DNA of 64,000 bases from Onthophagus taurus (GCF_036711975.1 NC_091976.1:20770001-20834000), one strand, 5' to 3'; positions 44,987-56,430 are shown, counted from the first letter of the stretch. Notes: generated by a model not told the origin, from the sequence alone. Translations and numbers: made by a program.

Positions 44987-47900
44987 TCATCTGAGCCAAA
45001 GTTTGAGCCTCAGGGCGTCCACGCCGTTCAAATAGTACCTAAACAGTCGTTTATCCCGAACGAATCCCAACGCTTCATACAGTCGTAACGCAGGTTTGTT
45101 CGTTATTTCCGTTTCAAGCACTACTTCATCTGCGTTCCCAGCTATCATTTCTTCAATTGCCCTACGAACCAGCGTCGAACCTATACCATGTTTTCGAAAT
45201 CGTTTGTCGACAGCCAGCATTGCTATATATCCTCGTTTAATTAATTTACGATGGACGTCTAATTTACATACGATCGCTCCTACACATTCATCATCATACA
45301 TTGCCTATTAATAAAAAATTAATTTGGAAATGAAAAATAATTAGGAAAAATTCAAGAATCATCATGTGACTTAAAAATCGACGATTTTTTTTTAATCAAT
45401 GAGATATGACCCAAAAAACACGTTAAAAATAAAAACAAAGTGTGGAAAAGTGTAGAATATACAGAAAAATCAAATTAAAGTTTCGATGTGACGTCACAAG
45501 CAATGTTAACCACGCATTTTCCTATTAAACCTGTTGACCCAACCTACAAATTGTTTATTTTATAGCCACGCACAAAATCAATCTGATAAACTTAAAAGTA
45601 AAGTTATTTTCACTAAACTAAGTGAGATTACAACGTATATTAACGGATGAAACAACTTGTTTTTCTTAGGCTTTCGATGCATAACGAGTGACTACCTGTC
45701 GTTAGATAGACTGTGTATTAATACTAGAACTAACACTAGACCGAAAACTAGAAATATTCGGATTTAGCCTCACGTCTCTCAACACGGCTAAACCCGAATG
45801 TTTCTACACTCAGCGGTATAAATAACTGAAATAACTTTTGAATGTATTGGTCGATTTGAATAATGGTGCCTTCCCCATTTTGGTGCTCTTCAATTTCAGC
45901 AATAGTGAATAACGCTAATGCGTGTTTTCTTACTACACTTTGAAGCTTGCTGTGGGGTGCACCGACAAAAGAAATCAGTCCGTGTACAACTACAATTAGG
46001 AGCTTGTAGTCTCGTCTGTTCTAATCACTTCTGTTTTTTGTTCAACTGCCTATTATTGTTAACACCAAAGTTGCAAGCTCTAAAGGATAACGCAGCTTCT
46101 TCGGCAGCACCATCAGAAATTAAACCAAGCCATGGAAATTGACGAGAACATTTCAGTGACGTTTAGTGTCGTTAACTGTTGATAGACAAGAAAAATGCTT
46201 TTATGTCCTGCAGAAGTTACTCAGCCAGTGGCTTTGGTGGAAGATGGATGCAGCACTTGTTATGCTGCTTGTATTCTTGATGCGATACACAGTATGGTTA
46301 GTCGTGCCATTCAAAGATTTCGGCAGACTAGCATCAGGCGACCTGTGTCAGGAAGAAGACGCACAACCCCGTAATGATCGATATATTGTAACGACCGTGT
46401 TATATATACATATCACAGTAGTTGAGATAAGAAATCGTCTGGAGCAAGTGCGTCGGGTGAACGTGAGTGAACGCATAGTAAGAAAGACACAGAGATCACA
46501 GAGATCAGCAACTGGACCACAGCTTGCTTCGAGAACATCGTGTTGCTCAATTACAATTTGCACGAGATCATGTTCAGTGGATCAATGCAGAGTGGCAAAA
46601 CGTACTGTTCTCAGACGATCGAGGTCGGCTTGTACTCTCCAGATGGTCGAGAGAGAGTTTGGAGCAGAGCAGGAGAGGATGACCTGGATGATTTGGATAT
46701 CAAGAGAATGGAATGGCCTGCACATAGCTCCGCTTTAAACCCTATAGAACACATGTGGGATATGCTAGGGAGACAAGTTAGATCCGCTATATAAACGCTA
46801 GATGACCTCTAGAAGAAGACTGGAGCCAGATTCCGCAAAATGAAATTTAAGCCTGATTCGAAGTATGCCTCGAGGATGAGGGATACCATTCAAGCGATGG
46901 AAGGAAATTGATTTACTTGTCACAGTTTAATTCAATTTTATCAACATCAATGACTTGCTTTAATTGCTGATGGCGCTGCACAACAAGTTGCGTTATCTTT
47001 TAGAGCTTGTAACTTTGGTATTAACAACAATAGAAACTTGATCAAAAAAACAGAAGTAATCAGAACAGACGAGACTACAAACTCCTTATGATTAAAATTA
47101 ATTTCTTTTGTCGGTGCACCCCATAGCAAGCTTCAAAGTGTAGGAAGAAAACAAGCTTTAACGTTATTCACCATTGCTGAAACTGAAGAACGCAAAATGG
47201 GGAAGGCACCTACAGAAATATTGGCAGAGGTAGACCTTTCAAATAAAAAAAAACTTATTCAAATTCAACAATACGTTCAAAAGTTATTGCAGTTTAAAAC
47301 TGGTCATCATTTTAGGTGATGCGTTTTTTATGCCGCTAAGTGTAGTTCTAGGACTAGTTTTACACTAGCACTATAGTGACAGTGCTAGTGTAAAACTAGA
47401 ACTAACACCCTCTGCTTCATGCCCAACCAGACATTTGAGAAATTCGCACAGGTTTAAATGTTAATTAATCTAACTCAAAGTAGAATTTCTACACAAAATT
47501 CTAAAATAAGTCAGTAAATTAGATGGATCCAAATGTAACGTTTAAAGATCTTTAGTTTATAGATGGTAAAGAACGACATTTTAGTCGTTGTGCGTCAAAA
47601 ACCTAAGAAACAACCGTATTTCACCCGAAAATATGCGTTTTAACCAAATGTGCTGCGAAAATATATAGTTAGCATGATCGATGACATCACAAAGTGACGT
47701 CACGTCGAAGGTTAACGTGATTTTTCAGTAAATTTTACACTTTTCAGCTTTTTTTTTATTTTTAAAGACTTATTTGATTTTTAAGGAAGATGATGATTTT
47801 TGAATTATACCAATAAGTAATTATGTTAATATTTAACTTACCAAGAAACATAAATTTGGCCAATTATGTATAAAGTATCTATAAGTATAAATAGAATATG

Positions 47901-48591
47901 GTTCTGATAAATCCTTTTGGATAATTTTCATGATCATTGGCATTTGTAGTTCAGAATCGTACTGAACATATTGTATTTCAGGATTTTCTACCCTATTTTT
48001 ATCACCGTCAGATTCTAATTGAACAGATTTCTCCTCTAAATTCCCCTCAACCACCTTCTCCTTTTCCAGTTCTTTTTCTTCTTCCTTTCTATCACCATAT
48101 CTTCCTTTGATATACGCTGTGATGTCAAAATCCAAAGATTCAATATCTTCTAATTTACATTTAGAGTCTCCTTTACTACTACTAGTACTCGCAACAGATC
48201 TTTCGGAGTCAGTTCTTTTCGTTTTTGCTTTACACTTAGTTCCGGTTAATCCACTTTCAATAGAATCTACATTCATATCCATTAAATCACAAACTGTGAT
48301 ATCTTCATGTTCGTATTTTACACTATTTTTCTCAGTTTGTTTGGTGTTTATGAGAGGCTCATGATCTTTAATTAATGATAATTTGTCGTCTTTGTGCACT
48401 CGTTTATCTTTTTTGGTAGTTTTCGTTTCCGTTTTATGATCGATACCATTCAACAATCCATTAACATTTTTCTGCTTAATGTTAAGTTTCTCTAGTTGAT
48501 CCTCAATGTTTAATTCATTCTTTTTTAACGCCTGCTGGTTGCTGTTTGTCGTCGCACATTTTTTTCCAGCACTTGGTTTAACTTTATTCAT
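44987..48591 (-). CDS. NAA30: NatC catalytic subunit NAA30
   Basis: N-alpha-acetyltransferase 30 (Mak3 homologue), the catalytic subunit of cytosolic NatC, which acetylates N-termini starting with Met followed by a hydrophobic residue. Two exons, 47842-48591 and 44987-45304, join in phase 0 across a 2.5 kb intron; 355 aa against 362 in human. The first about 220 residues are a charged, low-complexity tail, as in animal orthologues. The GNAT domain begins at [13 protein letters not shown] and covers the join ([18 protein letters not shown]). The acetyl-CoA loop [12 protein letters not shown] is intact, as are [20 protein letters not shown] and the C-terminal [20 protein letters not shown]. The intron contains a complete-looking Tc1-like insertion. 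NAA38, another NatC subunit, lies about 1.8 kb upstream on the same strand. Confidence 0.96.
45721..47410. repeat. Foldback repeat copy split by a Tc1-like element
   Basis: 45721-45804 and 47345-47410 are the two halves of a foldback repeat of the family at 17165-17550. The left half has GGATTTAGCC..GGCTAAACCCGAATG. The right half starts GTTCTAGG and contains an 18-bp perfect inverted repeat (TAGTTTTACACTAGCACT..AGTGCTAGTGTAAAACTA). Joining the halves at the TA recreates the CCCGAATG-TTTC-TA-GTTCTAG seen in the other copies. Confidence 0.8.
45807..47342 (+). mobile_element. Tc1-like transposon with long inverted repeats
   Basis: A 1536-bp Tc1/mariner-superfamily element in the NAA30 intron. 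It begins CACTCAGCGG and ends CCGCTAAGTG, with TA on both sides (45805-45806 and 47343-47344). The inverted arms are long, about 340-390 bases with mismatches. Between them the transposase is broken: an N-terminal [16 protein letters not shown], a [12 protein letters not shown], and then [20 protein letters not shown] (46712-46771), the DD34E-type C-terminal motif. Several frame breaks; non-autonomous today. Confidence 0.88.
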
Positions 48592-48599
48592 TCTAAATG

Positions 48600-49350
48600 T
48601 GTCAAATATGAATTATGGTCACTAGGTATGGATTATTGTATTGATGCGAACGGGTTGCGTTTTAATTTTTGTGTCCCCGTATGCGTGCTAGCTGTTGGTT
48701 TTGTATTTAAAAGAAAACCAAAAAGCGGACATCTTGATAAGAAAATGCAATGGGGATATTTTAGGTTAAAAACCCTTCCTTGTGTTATGTCAAAGTACGG
48801 ATTTACTTCGGAAAATTTCGAAATTGGGAGTTAACTTAGTTAATTAATAAGCGTAAGTACGTACGTTTCGATTAATTAATGATTTTCAAGATTTTGTATA
48901 AAATAAAATGGTAATTTGTGGAAATTACGTAAAAAATTATGAATTGTCAATGACATAACCTATAAAAATCGTTGATGGAATGTTTTAGTTTTTTTAATTT
49001 TTATGATTTGGCAACACTTTGTTTTAAATTACAAATTCAAATTTATTAAAATATTTTTATTAATTTAAACGCACTTAAATTATTAATTAATTTAATATAA
49101 TAGAAAGAAATAAATAAAAAAGTAATATCGTAAAATTATAAATATTTTCTATAAATAACTTCTTACACTTAACATTTCACAAGTAGAAAAATGAATGAGA
49201 AACGTAGTTACAAAAATAACTACCGTCTATTTCGATTTAACACGATACATTTAATAATCTTAAAATAAAACCCACTTTGACACGGTGCCACGAGTTGATA
49301 TTTTTCCTTTAAACCTTTAAATAAACCGATGTCGATTTCCATTTCAGTCA
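48600..49350. other. Divergent intergenic region between NAA30 and COA6
   Basis: NAA30 points left and COA6 right, so this roughly 760-bp region must contain both promoters. No TATA box at standard spacing was found for either, as usual for housekeeping genes. A 68-codon open frame at 48628-48834 has no recognisable domain and is not called. Confidence 0.4.
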
Positions 49351-49354
49351 AAAA

Positions 49355-49600
49355 ATGTCCTTCCCTTCAAGAGAGGAACGCGCGAAATGTTGGGGCGCCC
49401 GCGACCAATATTGGGAGTGTCTCGACAAAAATCAAATAGGGGATTCAGCCAAAGACGGTCCTTGCGCGCAATTCAGAAAAATGTATGAACAATCATGTTC
49501 TGGACAATGGGTTAAACATTTCGACAGGAAGCGAAATTATTTAAAATATAAAGAGAAAATTGAAAAAGATGGGTATGAACCTTTAGAATCAGAGAAATGA
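49355..49600 (+). CDS. COA6: Cytochrome c oxidase assembly factor COA6
   Basis: Small intermembrane-space protein that helps copper delivery to the CuA site of cytochrome oxidase subunit 2. Single exon, 81 aa. It has the twin-cysteine helices of the family: CWGARDQYWEC (Cx9C, residues 12-22) and CAQFRKMYEQSC (Cx10C, about 37-48). QWVKHFDRKRNYLKYKEK follows, close to the human C-terminal half. The start at 49355 follows a purine-rich context and gives the family's usual short N-terminus. AATAAAA near 49674 is the likely polyadenylation signal. It lies between NAA30 and NAA38 on the opposite strand. Confidence 0.95.
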   Translation: MSFPSREERAKCWGARDQYWECLDKNQIGDSAKDGPCAQFRKMYEQSCSGQWVKHFDRKRNYLKYKEKIEKDGYEPLESEK

Positions 49601-49649
49601 GTATTTTGTTTTAAGTAGTCTTATGAGTTTTTGTGCTTAGTTCATTATT

Positions 49650-50220
49650 TTTTATGTATAAAAAAGCTTACCAAATAAAATTTGATTGAGTTGCATTTTC
49701 GTGTTATTAATCCCTTAATTTTTTGATTTAATTAATTATTAAAAAACCGTTAATTCATTTTAAACCATCAATTTGACAACAAACGTCAAATTGATGCATT
49801 TAAAAAAAACCACGCCATCTAACGAGTAATAATATAACTATAATATTGTTGCATATTTGTGTTATTAATACTTTAATTTTTAAATTTATTTAATAATAAT
49901 TATAAAAAACCTTTAATTCGTTTTAATCCATCAATTTAACAACTAAATGTCAAAGTGATAGAGGCTGAAAATGACAAATTGATGGATTAACAACAGCGCC
50001 ATCTAACGAGTATTAGTCTAATTAAATACTAAATAATTAAAAAAATTATGTATAAAGAAGCTTATTAAATAGAATTTAATAGAGTTGCATTTTTGTGTTA
50101 TTAATCCATTAATTTTTAAATCTACCTAATAATTCGTTTTATGCATCAATTTGACAACATAAATGTCAAATTGACAGTTACAAAATAAACGTCAAATTAA
50201 CGCATAAAAACTAACTCATT
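49650..50220. repeat. Tandem duplications of the COA6 3' region
   Basis: The sequence ATGTATAAAAAAGCTTACCAAAT with GAGTTGCATTTTCGTG (about 49655-49706) recurs, slightly changed, at about 50048-50095, a spacing of about 393 bases. A third, shorter copy starts GTTGCATATTTGTG at 49848. The units contain TTGACAACAAA-TGTCAAATTGA inverted pieces and ACGCCATCTAACGAGT words. The first copy includes the COA6 polyadenylation region. Confidence 0.65.
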
Positions 50221-50416
50221 TTATTTAATGTTTTCCTAACTTTAAAATTAAAATAATATATAAATTATTAATTACAGGATTCCGAATCGAACAATTAAAC
50301 CCAATGCGGGATATGAAAAAAGAAGGGTTTATACGGAGATAGTTTATTGTTAAACTTAAAAATCTAAATAAATGTCTATTTTTTATATACATTGTTTAAA
50401 TTACCTTAAAAATATT

Positions 50417-50944
50417 TTACATGACTTCATCAGATGAAACGTCCTGGTTTAGGGGTTCAGACATTTGATTACAACTGTGATTTTCATTAACATCTACAGA
50501 AATGTTAAGTATATGTTTTCCAGGGACCATAACTAAACCTAAAATTCTAGGCTCTTCAACATCTTTAATAACTTGACCGTTTTCGTCAGTTTCTTCTGGT
50601 AAAAACTCGGAACACGCTCCTAAAATTATATTTGCATCTCTATCTGTGCAAAATAACATTCCTACTAGAACGCGTCCATCGGACATGGTTATTCGTAGTA
50701 ATTGGTTAATCCAGCTTCGTAATTTAACAGCCCCCGGAGACATCTAAAAAATTTTAGGAAACGAAAAAATTATTTTGAATTCAATTATGGCTCTTATAAT
50801 TACATTGACAGGTACGTCACTATTTTTACTTAAATCCTCATCTTCCGTAGCGGTCTCATCTTCATTATCTTTACATTTGTTATCAATATTTAATTTAGAT
50901 AAAGATTCGGAACATTCTTCGATGACTTCATTGCATTCAGCCAT
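50417..50944 (-). CDS. NAA38: NatC auxiliary subunit NAA38 (Sm-like)
   Basis: LSM-fold auxiliary subunit of the NatC N-terminal acetyltransferase. Two exons, 50804-50944 and 50417-50743, join in phase 0; 155 aa. The start at 50944 (MAECNEVIEECSESLSKL) opens an acidic, disordered N-terminal tail of about 47 residues, as in orthologues. The Sm-like core is clear: KLRSWINQLLRITMSDGRVL, GMLFCTDRDANIILG, then EEPRILGLVMVPGKHI. A C-terminal tail of about 25 residues follows. It lies on the same strand as NAA30, with COA6 between them. Confidence 0.94.
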
Positions 50945-51059
50945 TTTTTGGAGGTTAGAATTATAAATAAACGCATAGATAATGTATAGATGTGACATTA
51001 GCGTTGAATTTTTGTCGCTCAGCACTAGCGCCACCAAATGCTTGATTCCATACTAATAT

Positions 51060-51930
51060 CAAATACCGCCAATTTCAAATGTGACATATTTTTTTTCTAA
51101 AAAAACTTTTCAGATAATTTTTTGATTTTGGGGCAATTAAGAAGTGTATGTTGTATACTTAAAAATTTTATTTAAATATTGAATGTTGTAAAACAAAAGT
51201 ACAGTTTTGAACAGTAAAAAACTTAAAACTTAGACAATAAATCAATCTTAGATAATAAAGAAAAAGTTTTCTAGTTATAAAGTTTTAAACAGAAATAATA
51301 ATAAATAAAATAATTGAAATTTACAATTACCATAGTTGGAAATGTTAACAATATCAGAAAAATTCACATTAATTCAAATATGTGCACTGTAATTTGGAAT
51401 AGACACTTTATGTTCTATTTTGCATTATAATTTATGTTGAATAAAGACGTTTATTATTAGTATTAACAGTATTCAATACTCTTATTTAATTTTTTTGTTA
51501 TTTTTCCTAATTCGTTTCCAATTTGAAACCTTTATCACATTCTGACTATCGGTTCATCCTAAAACGTTCATAAAATAAAAATTTAATGTATAAGTACAAT
51601 TGTTACAACAGTCATATTAAAATTTTAACATTGATTTGATGTTATACAAAGGTTAATTGCTGTATATATAAAGATCCAACAAAATTGCTTACAATATGTT
51701 ACTATGGTATTTTAACTAAGACAGAAATAAAATAAATAAAAAGTTATAAGTATAATAAGTATTATAATTATGGTATATTATTATATTATAACATTTATTT
51801 AATTATATATAATATATAACATGCTTGTATAAGCCTGTAGGTACAGACCTATGTATAATGTTTATAATATATAAAATATATACATAAACTCATAATCTCT
51901 TATCATACCATCGGTAAAACTAGAACATAC
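51060..51930. other. AT-rich intergenic stretch
   Basis: No ORF or element recognised. It lies upstream of NAA38 and downstream of the small minus-strand gene that follows, and is very AT-rich with ATATA-like runs near 51770-51900. Confidence 0.4.
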
Positions 51931-51932
51931 TA

Positions 51933-52282
51933 TTATTCCTTATTACTATTCCATCCAACATGTTCCTTAGAGAAATGCTTTCCACCATGAACATTTCTGT
52001 AAATTCTCATGTCTTCATATTGCCACAATTCTTCCCATCCACTTAGTTCAATTGACCTTTGAAATATTTGTGGATAGTTTTGGGTTTGGAAATCGGTAAA
52101 AAGTTCCACACCGTTCTCTGCATTCATCCGTAGCGTAATTCCTTCCACTAATTTTCTATTAAAAAAGATGTACCTACATATTTGTCATTTTTAAATTACA
52201 TTTATAAAAAAAGAAAACTCTTAAATTAAATGTACTTACCATAGGTAAAACTTCGGAAAATAACATCCTTAATAAAATACAT
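51933..52282 (-). CDS. Small unidentified protein, about 85 aa
   Basis: Two exons fit in phase: 52240-52282 (MYFIKDVIFRSFTY) and 51933-52147, joined in phase 1 across a 92-base intron with a good GTAAGT donor. The product has 85 aa and reads VEGITLRMNAENGVELF, then QRSIELSGWEELWQYEDMRI and NVHGGKHFSKEHVGWN. It is clearly protein-like (regular charge and aromatic pattern, codon use like its neighbours). I do not recognise the family. The N-terminal helix could be a membrane anchor or mitochondrial signal. A longer upstream frame exists (from 52365) but is in a different phase from exon 2. A further upstream exon (MTVCW with GTAAGT, about 52341-52356) is possible but was not resolved. Confidence 0.6.
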
Positions 52283-52866
52283 AGTAACAAATTACTTAAA
52301 AAACACCGAAAACTTACAAAATTCTTAAACATCAACTTACACCAACAAACTGTCATTGTCAACAAAACAAAGCTTTCCTAAGTCGCCCCTGAAGTTGGTA
52401 ACGATATAACGAACACTAGCGCCATCAATGCGTCGGTTCTATACTAACAATAACGTTCGTGACTATGTTCACAATGGTTAACGTAGTTCCTATTAAGTGC
52501 CAGGGGTATGAATAAACGTCAGATTGATTCGGATCATAAAAAGCGCCATCTAAAGAGTGTTAATATAACTATTTCATAAAAACCTGATTTTTTTTTTAAA
52601 TAAATAAAAAAACTATGTAATAAATAAATTGAAATGAGATATTATTTTTTGAAAATGGTAAAAATGTTATTTAAAAGAAATATATATATTTATTTTATTT
52701 AATTTCTTTTATTATTTATCATTTGAAATTAGCTATAAACAATTCGACAACTATGAAAAATAAAAATGATAATATGAATAATTTTCTTTATTACATTTAA
52801 TTGACGTTTCTATATTATGTTAAAGCGTTTTAATAGAGATTCTGAAAGAATTTATGTTAATATTCC

Positions 52867-54569
52867 ATGAAAAACAACACAGCCGGCTTTCTTATCAATC
52901 ATCAAAAAATGTTGCCTACATTTCAAAATTTGGTCGGCGTGCTTCACGCAGGTTCTTTAAAGAAACATCATAAATTCGGCATTAATAGTAAATTTCTGCA
53001 CACAATGGTAAGTTTTTGGCAAAAACAGCATCAAATGATGAAATTTATATAAAAATTAAATAATTAAAACTGTTAAAATTGTATCTTTCAAATCAAACAA
53101 CATTGAGGTTATGTAAGATATATCATTCATCGCCCTTGGATGTATTTTATTTTTTTTATATAGCACCATTACCAGAAAGTCGTCGCCCCATTTGCAACAA
53201 TGCACCGTCTCCATCAGACAGTCATCAGATGCGCCCTGCCTATAGAAAATCAAATTGCAATAGTAAGCAAGACACATTTATATTATAAAATTTATCAAAG
53301 ACCATTTTATAGTGTCGATGTTACTCAAAAGAAGCCAGAAGGACGTCGTTTTTAGCCAGACTTTATGACAACTTTAAAGAGGAAATGGCCAAAAATAAAG
53401 AAATGAAGGAATCGCTAAAAAAATTTCGTGATGAAGCTGAAAAATTAGAACAAAGTGATGCTTTAAAAGCAGCTAGACAAAAGTTTGAAACTGTAGAGAA
53501 AGAAGCTAGTAAAGGTAAGAAGGTTTTAATATTAACATATTACTTCTAGAAATTAATTTGGTTTGTAGGAGGAGAAATGTTTAAAGAAAAATTTTCAACA
53601 ATAAAAACTAAAATGCAAGAAGTAATTGAAGAGGCTGGTAAAAGTGATATAGCAAAAAAAGCTGGACAAATAACAGGTGACATAAGTAGTTCAGTAACAA
53701 AAAATATAAGTGAAAAAGCTCAAGAATTGGGTAAAACTGGTGCGTTTCAATCGATTTCCCAAGCAACTAAAGCAGTACAACAAGAAATGGATACCCAAAG
53801 TATACAAGGTAGAGTGTATCAAAGTCCGCCAAAATTACGAAAACGAACCGAAACGATGGGTCCGGCAATTAGTAAATTTTACGAACCTAACCAAGAAGCT
53901 ACTGGAATCGAATTACACAAAGACTCAAAGTTTTATCAATCGTGGCAAAACTTTAAAGATAACAATCCCTATGTTCATAAAGTTATGGATTGGAAATTAA
54001 AATACGATGAAAGTAATAATCCATTAATAAGAGCTTCCCGTTTATTAACTGATAAAGTCTCCGACATTATGGGTGGTTTGTTTCAAAAAACTGAACTTTC
54101 AGAAACTCTAACTGAAATATGTAAAATTGATAATTCATTTGAAACTAAAAAATTTTTAAAACAATGCGAAGTTGATATTATACCAAACGTTTTGGAAGCG
54201 ATGACGAGAGGTGATTTAGAGATTTTAAAAGATTGGTGTCATGAAGGACCTTATAATTTATTCGCCGTACCAATTAAAGAAGCTTATAAAAAAGGTTATA
54301 AAATTGAATCAAAAATTTTAGATATTGATAATGTTGATTTGGTTATGGGAAAAGTGATGGATCAAGGTCCCGTTTTAATAATAACGTTTACTTCACAACA
54401 AATTATGTGTGTTAAAGATAGCGCGGGAATTGTCGTTGAAGGTGATCCAGAAAAAGTGATGCGTGTTACTTACGTTTGGGTTTTATGTCGTGATCCATCT
54501 GAACCTAATCCAAAAGCCGCTTGGAGACTTCTGGACTTATCGGCGAGCAGTAACGAACAACTTTTATAA
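52867..54569 (+). CDS. TIMM44: Mitochondrial import motor subunit TIM44
   Basis: Matrix-side scaffold that tethers mtHsp70 to the TIM23 import channel. Exons: 52867-53007, 53164-53262, 53313-53514 and 53569-54569, with continuous phase; 480 aa (466 if the ATG at 52909 is used). Exons 1-2 make a basic, Ser-poor presequence; CYSKEARRTSFLARLYDNFK marks the expected start of the mature protein. MAKNKEMKESLKKFRDEAEK is almost identical to other animals. The C-terminal lipid-binding domain is complete (QCEVDIIPNVLEAM, ILDIDNVDLVMGKVMDQGPV, AWRLLDLSASSNEQLL). The first two exons are the least certain, because presequences do not conserve. An ATG at 53200 in exon 2 is a possible shorter start. Introns 2 and 3 are about 50 bp. 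Confidence 0.93.
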
Positions 54570-54995
54570 AGACAAAATTAATAAACATAAAACTAAAAAC
54601 GAAGAGTATTTTTGAAACTCAACACCCACACGTACAAAAAGAAGCGAATCAGTTTGTATTAAATTAAAATAAAGGTTTTTCCATAGGTTGTTTGTTATGT
54701 AGGTTTTCCAATTATTTTTCTTTCTTTTTAAGGTTTTCTTTATTTACTTTTTCTTTTCATTTTGATGTCGGACGAAAATTTTTTTTTCTATAAATCGTCG
54801 ATCTCGAAACGAACTCAAAACGGAAACCGTTTTTTTATTATCTTTGTGATCCTTTTGAAGCTTTAATTATTGTTTATATCAAACGAAAACTGATAGAAAA
54901 TATTAATTCAAACTACTTTTTTTTCTTTTAGGGTGTAATTACTGTAATTGAAAAGAAAATAATTTATATACTGAATTTTTTTAAATAAAATTGTT
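54570..54995. other. TIM44 3' region
   Basis: Contains AATAAACATAAA at 54580, a likely early polyadenylation signal, and AT-rich 3' sequence. No gene seen. Confidence 0.4.
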
Positions 54996-55740
54996 GAATT
55001 TTAATATATTTTTTTTTTAATTCGCGACATACATAGCGGATCTAGTGGGGACAGAATAGATACATTTGTTGGCATATGCAGATGAACTGGTGGTGGCAAC
55101 AGAGGCTAAAAAGTTGAAAGGGATAATGAGATCAATGGAGACATACTTTGAGGGAAAGGATTTGTGAATGTTGAAAAAACGAAGATTATAAAATAAAATT
55201 CTCCAAGGCTGAAAGACGGAAAAAGAAGAATTGTCGTACTTAGGTTTTACCTTTCGAGTGGATAATGGAGTAGGGGGTCATATTAGGCAAAGAGTTAGGA
55301 AGACAAGTAGATTATTGGCGCAGATATGGAGCTGGGGGAACGAATAATTGGGAGAGATTGGTGATGGATTGGTGAGGAGTGTGATAATGTATGAAGCGGA
55401 AATATGTGGATGGAAGGACCACAAGATGATGGAGGAAACCCAGGAGAGATATTGGAGGTAGCTCTTCGGGTTGAGCAGGTAGATTCCGGGATATAAAGCG
55501 AGAAAGAAGTTGAAGCTGGAAAAGATGAGGGTGGAAGCAATTAGAAAGGCGATAAAATACGAGGTTGGGCTGGAGCAGAAACTTCAACATTTTGCTAGAG
55601 TCTTAGAGGGAGGTTAAGACTGGGTTGGGGAATATGAACAACAAGAAAGAAACGAATATTATGCCAGAGATTGTGGAAAAGCAGGAACAACGTGCTCAGA
55701 TGGAAGAGGGGAGATACAATAATAAGTCATAATAAGGGAG
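54995..55740 (+). mobile_element. LINE RT fragment, purine-rich coding strand
   Basis: ORF2 pieces in order: LLAYADELVVATEAKKLKGI (about 55060-55120), ELSYLGFTFRVDNG (about 55225-55265), HIRQRVRKTSRLLAQIWSWG (about 55280-55335), VRSVIMYEAEICGWKDHK (about 55372-55425), an ETQERYWR segment, then the EVGLEQKLQHFARVLEGG end. This type is common in insects. Related fragments are at 29920-30470 and 58950-59540. Broken by stops and frame changes. Confidence 0.75.
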
Positions 55741-55789
55741 GAATTTTCAGGGTATTGGATGAAGGAGGATAGCTGTAATGTTCTTTAGT

Positions 55790-56430
55790 GCCTTTTAGAA
55801 CTCGTTATACATGATATACAAGTGTTTCTGTAAGTCGTGGCATAATTTTAATCACAAATACTAAAGTCAAAATGATGACGATTCGTGTAAAAATTTTTGG
55901 TCTAAACTCAAAAATGGCTAAGATATATAGGCTATCAAAGTTAAGACATTTTTAAACATTAAATATTTTCAATATGCTTTGTCTTAGAAAGATAAAATTT
56001 GGCAAACAGTGCTATGTTATCATGATAAATCGTCTACGATCACGTTTGAAAATATGCAAAGGTTATTTCCTTAAAACTTTTTTATTAAGTTTTTACAATT
56101 TTAAAATTATTTTTGCTCTTACAAATTTTTGATGAAATTTTTGACGTTTTCGAGTTATTCATAGAAAGATTTAAGTTCGTTTAAAAGAAAACTGTCAAAT
56201 TATTACTCAACATAGCATGAAATCTGGATTTTCTTCAGTATAATTATTCTTCAAATTAATGGTTATCTGTAAAAAGTACCTTTTTCTAAAAACGCAGCAT
56301 CACTAGTACATTTTTCCATCATAGTATGGCATCACTGTACTTGCAACGGATGATGAGCAGTTTTAAATTATACAATTGCTGTTCATGTAGGACATGCCAA
56401 GGCATGTCTGAGGTCATGTCTGAAAAATCC
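55790..56430. other. AT-rich noncoding stretch
   Basis: No gene seen. It may belong to the non-coding part of a DNA element that leads into the transposase relic that follows. Confidence 0.3.

Larger units (their letters stand above)
51027..52551. promoter_or_regulatory. GCGCCATC-type repeated motif near gene starts
   Basis: ACTAGCGCCACC (about 51024-51035, upstream of NAA38), ACTAGCGCCATC (about 52414-52425, upstream of the 85-aa gene) and AAGCGCCATCTAAAGAG (52541-52557) are close variants. More copies are at 49812 and 49996 in the COA6 3' duplications. The first two share further sequence (TTC-ATACTAA about 20 bases on). The motif could be a shared regulatory site or part of a small repeat. 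Confidence 0.4.

Noticed and set aside
52240-52365. Longer N-terminus (MTVCWCKLMF...) for the small protein at 51933-52282
   Set aside because: Its reading phase does not match exon 2 at the available donor and acceptor.
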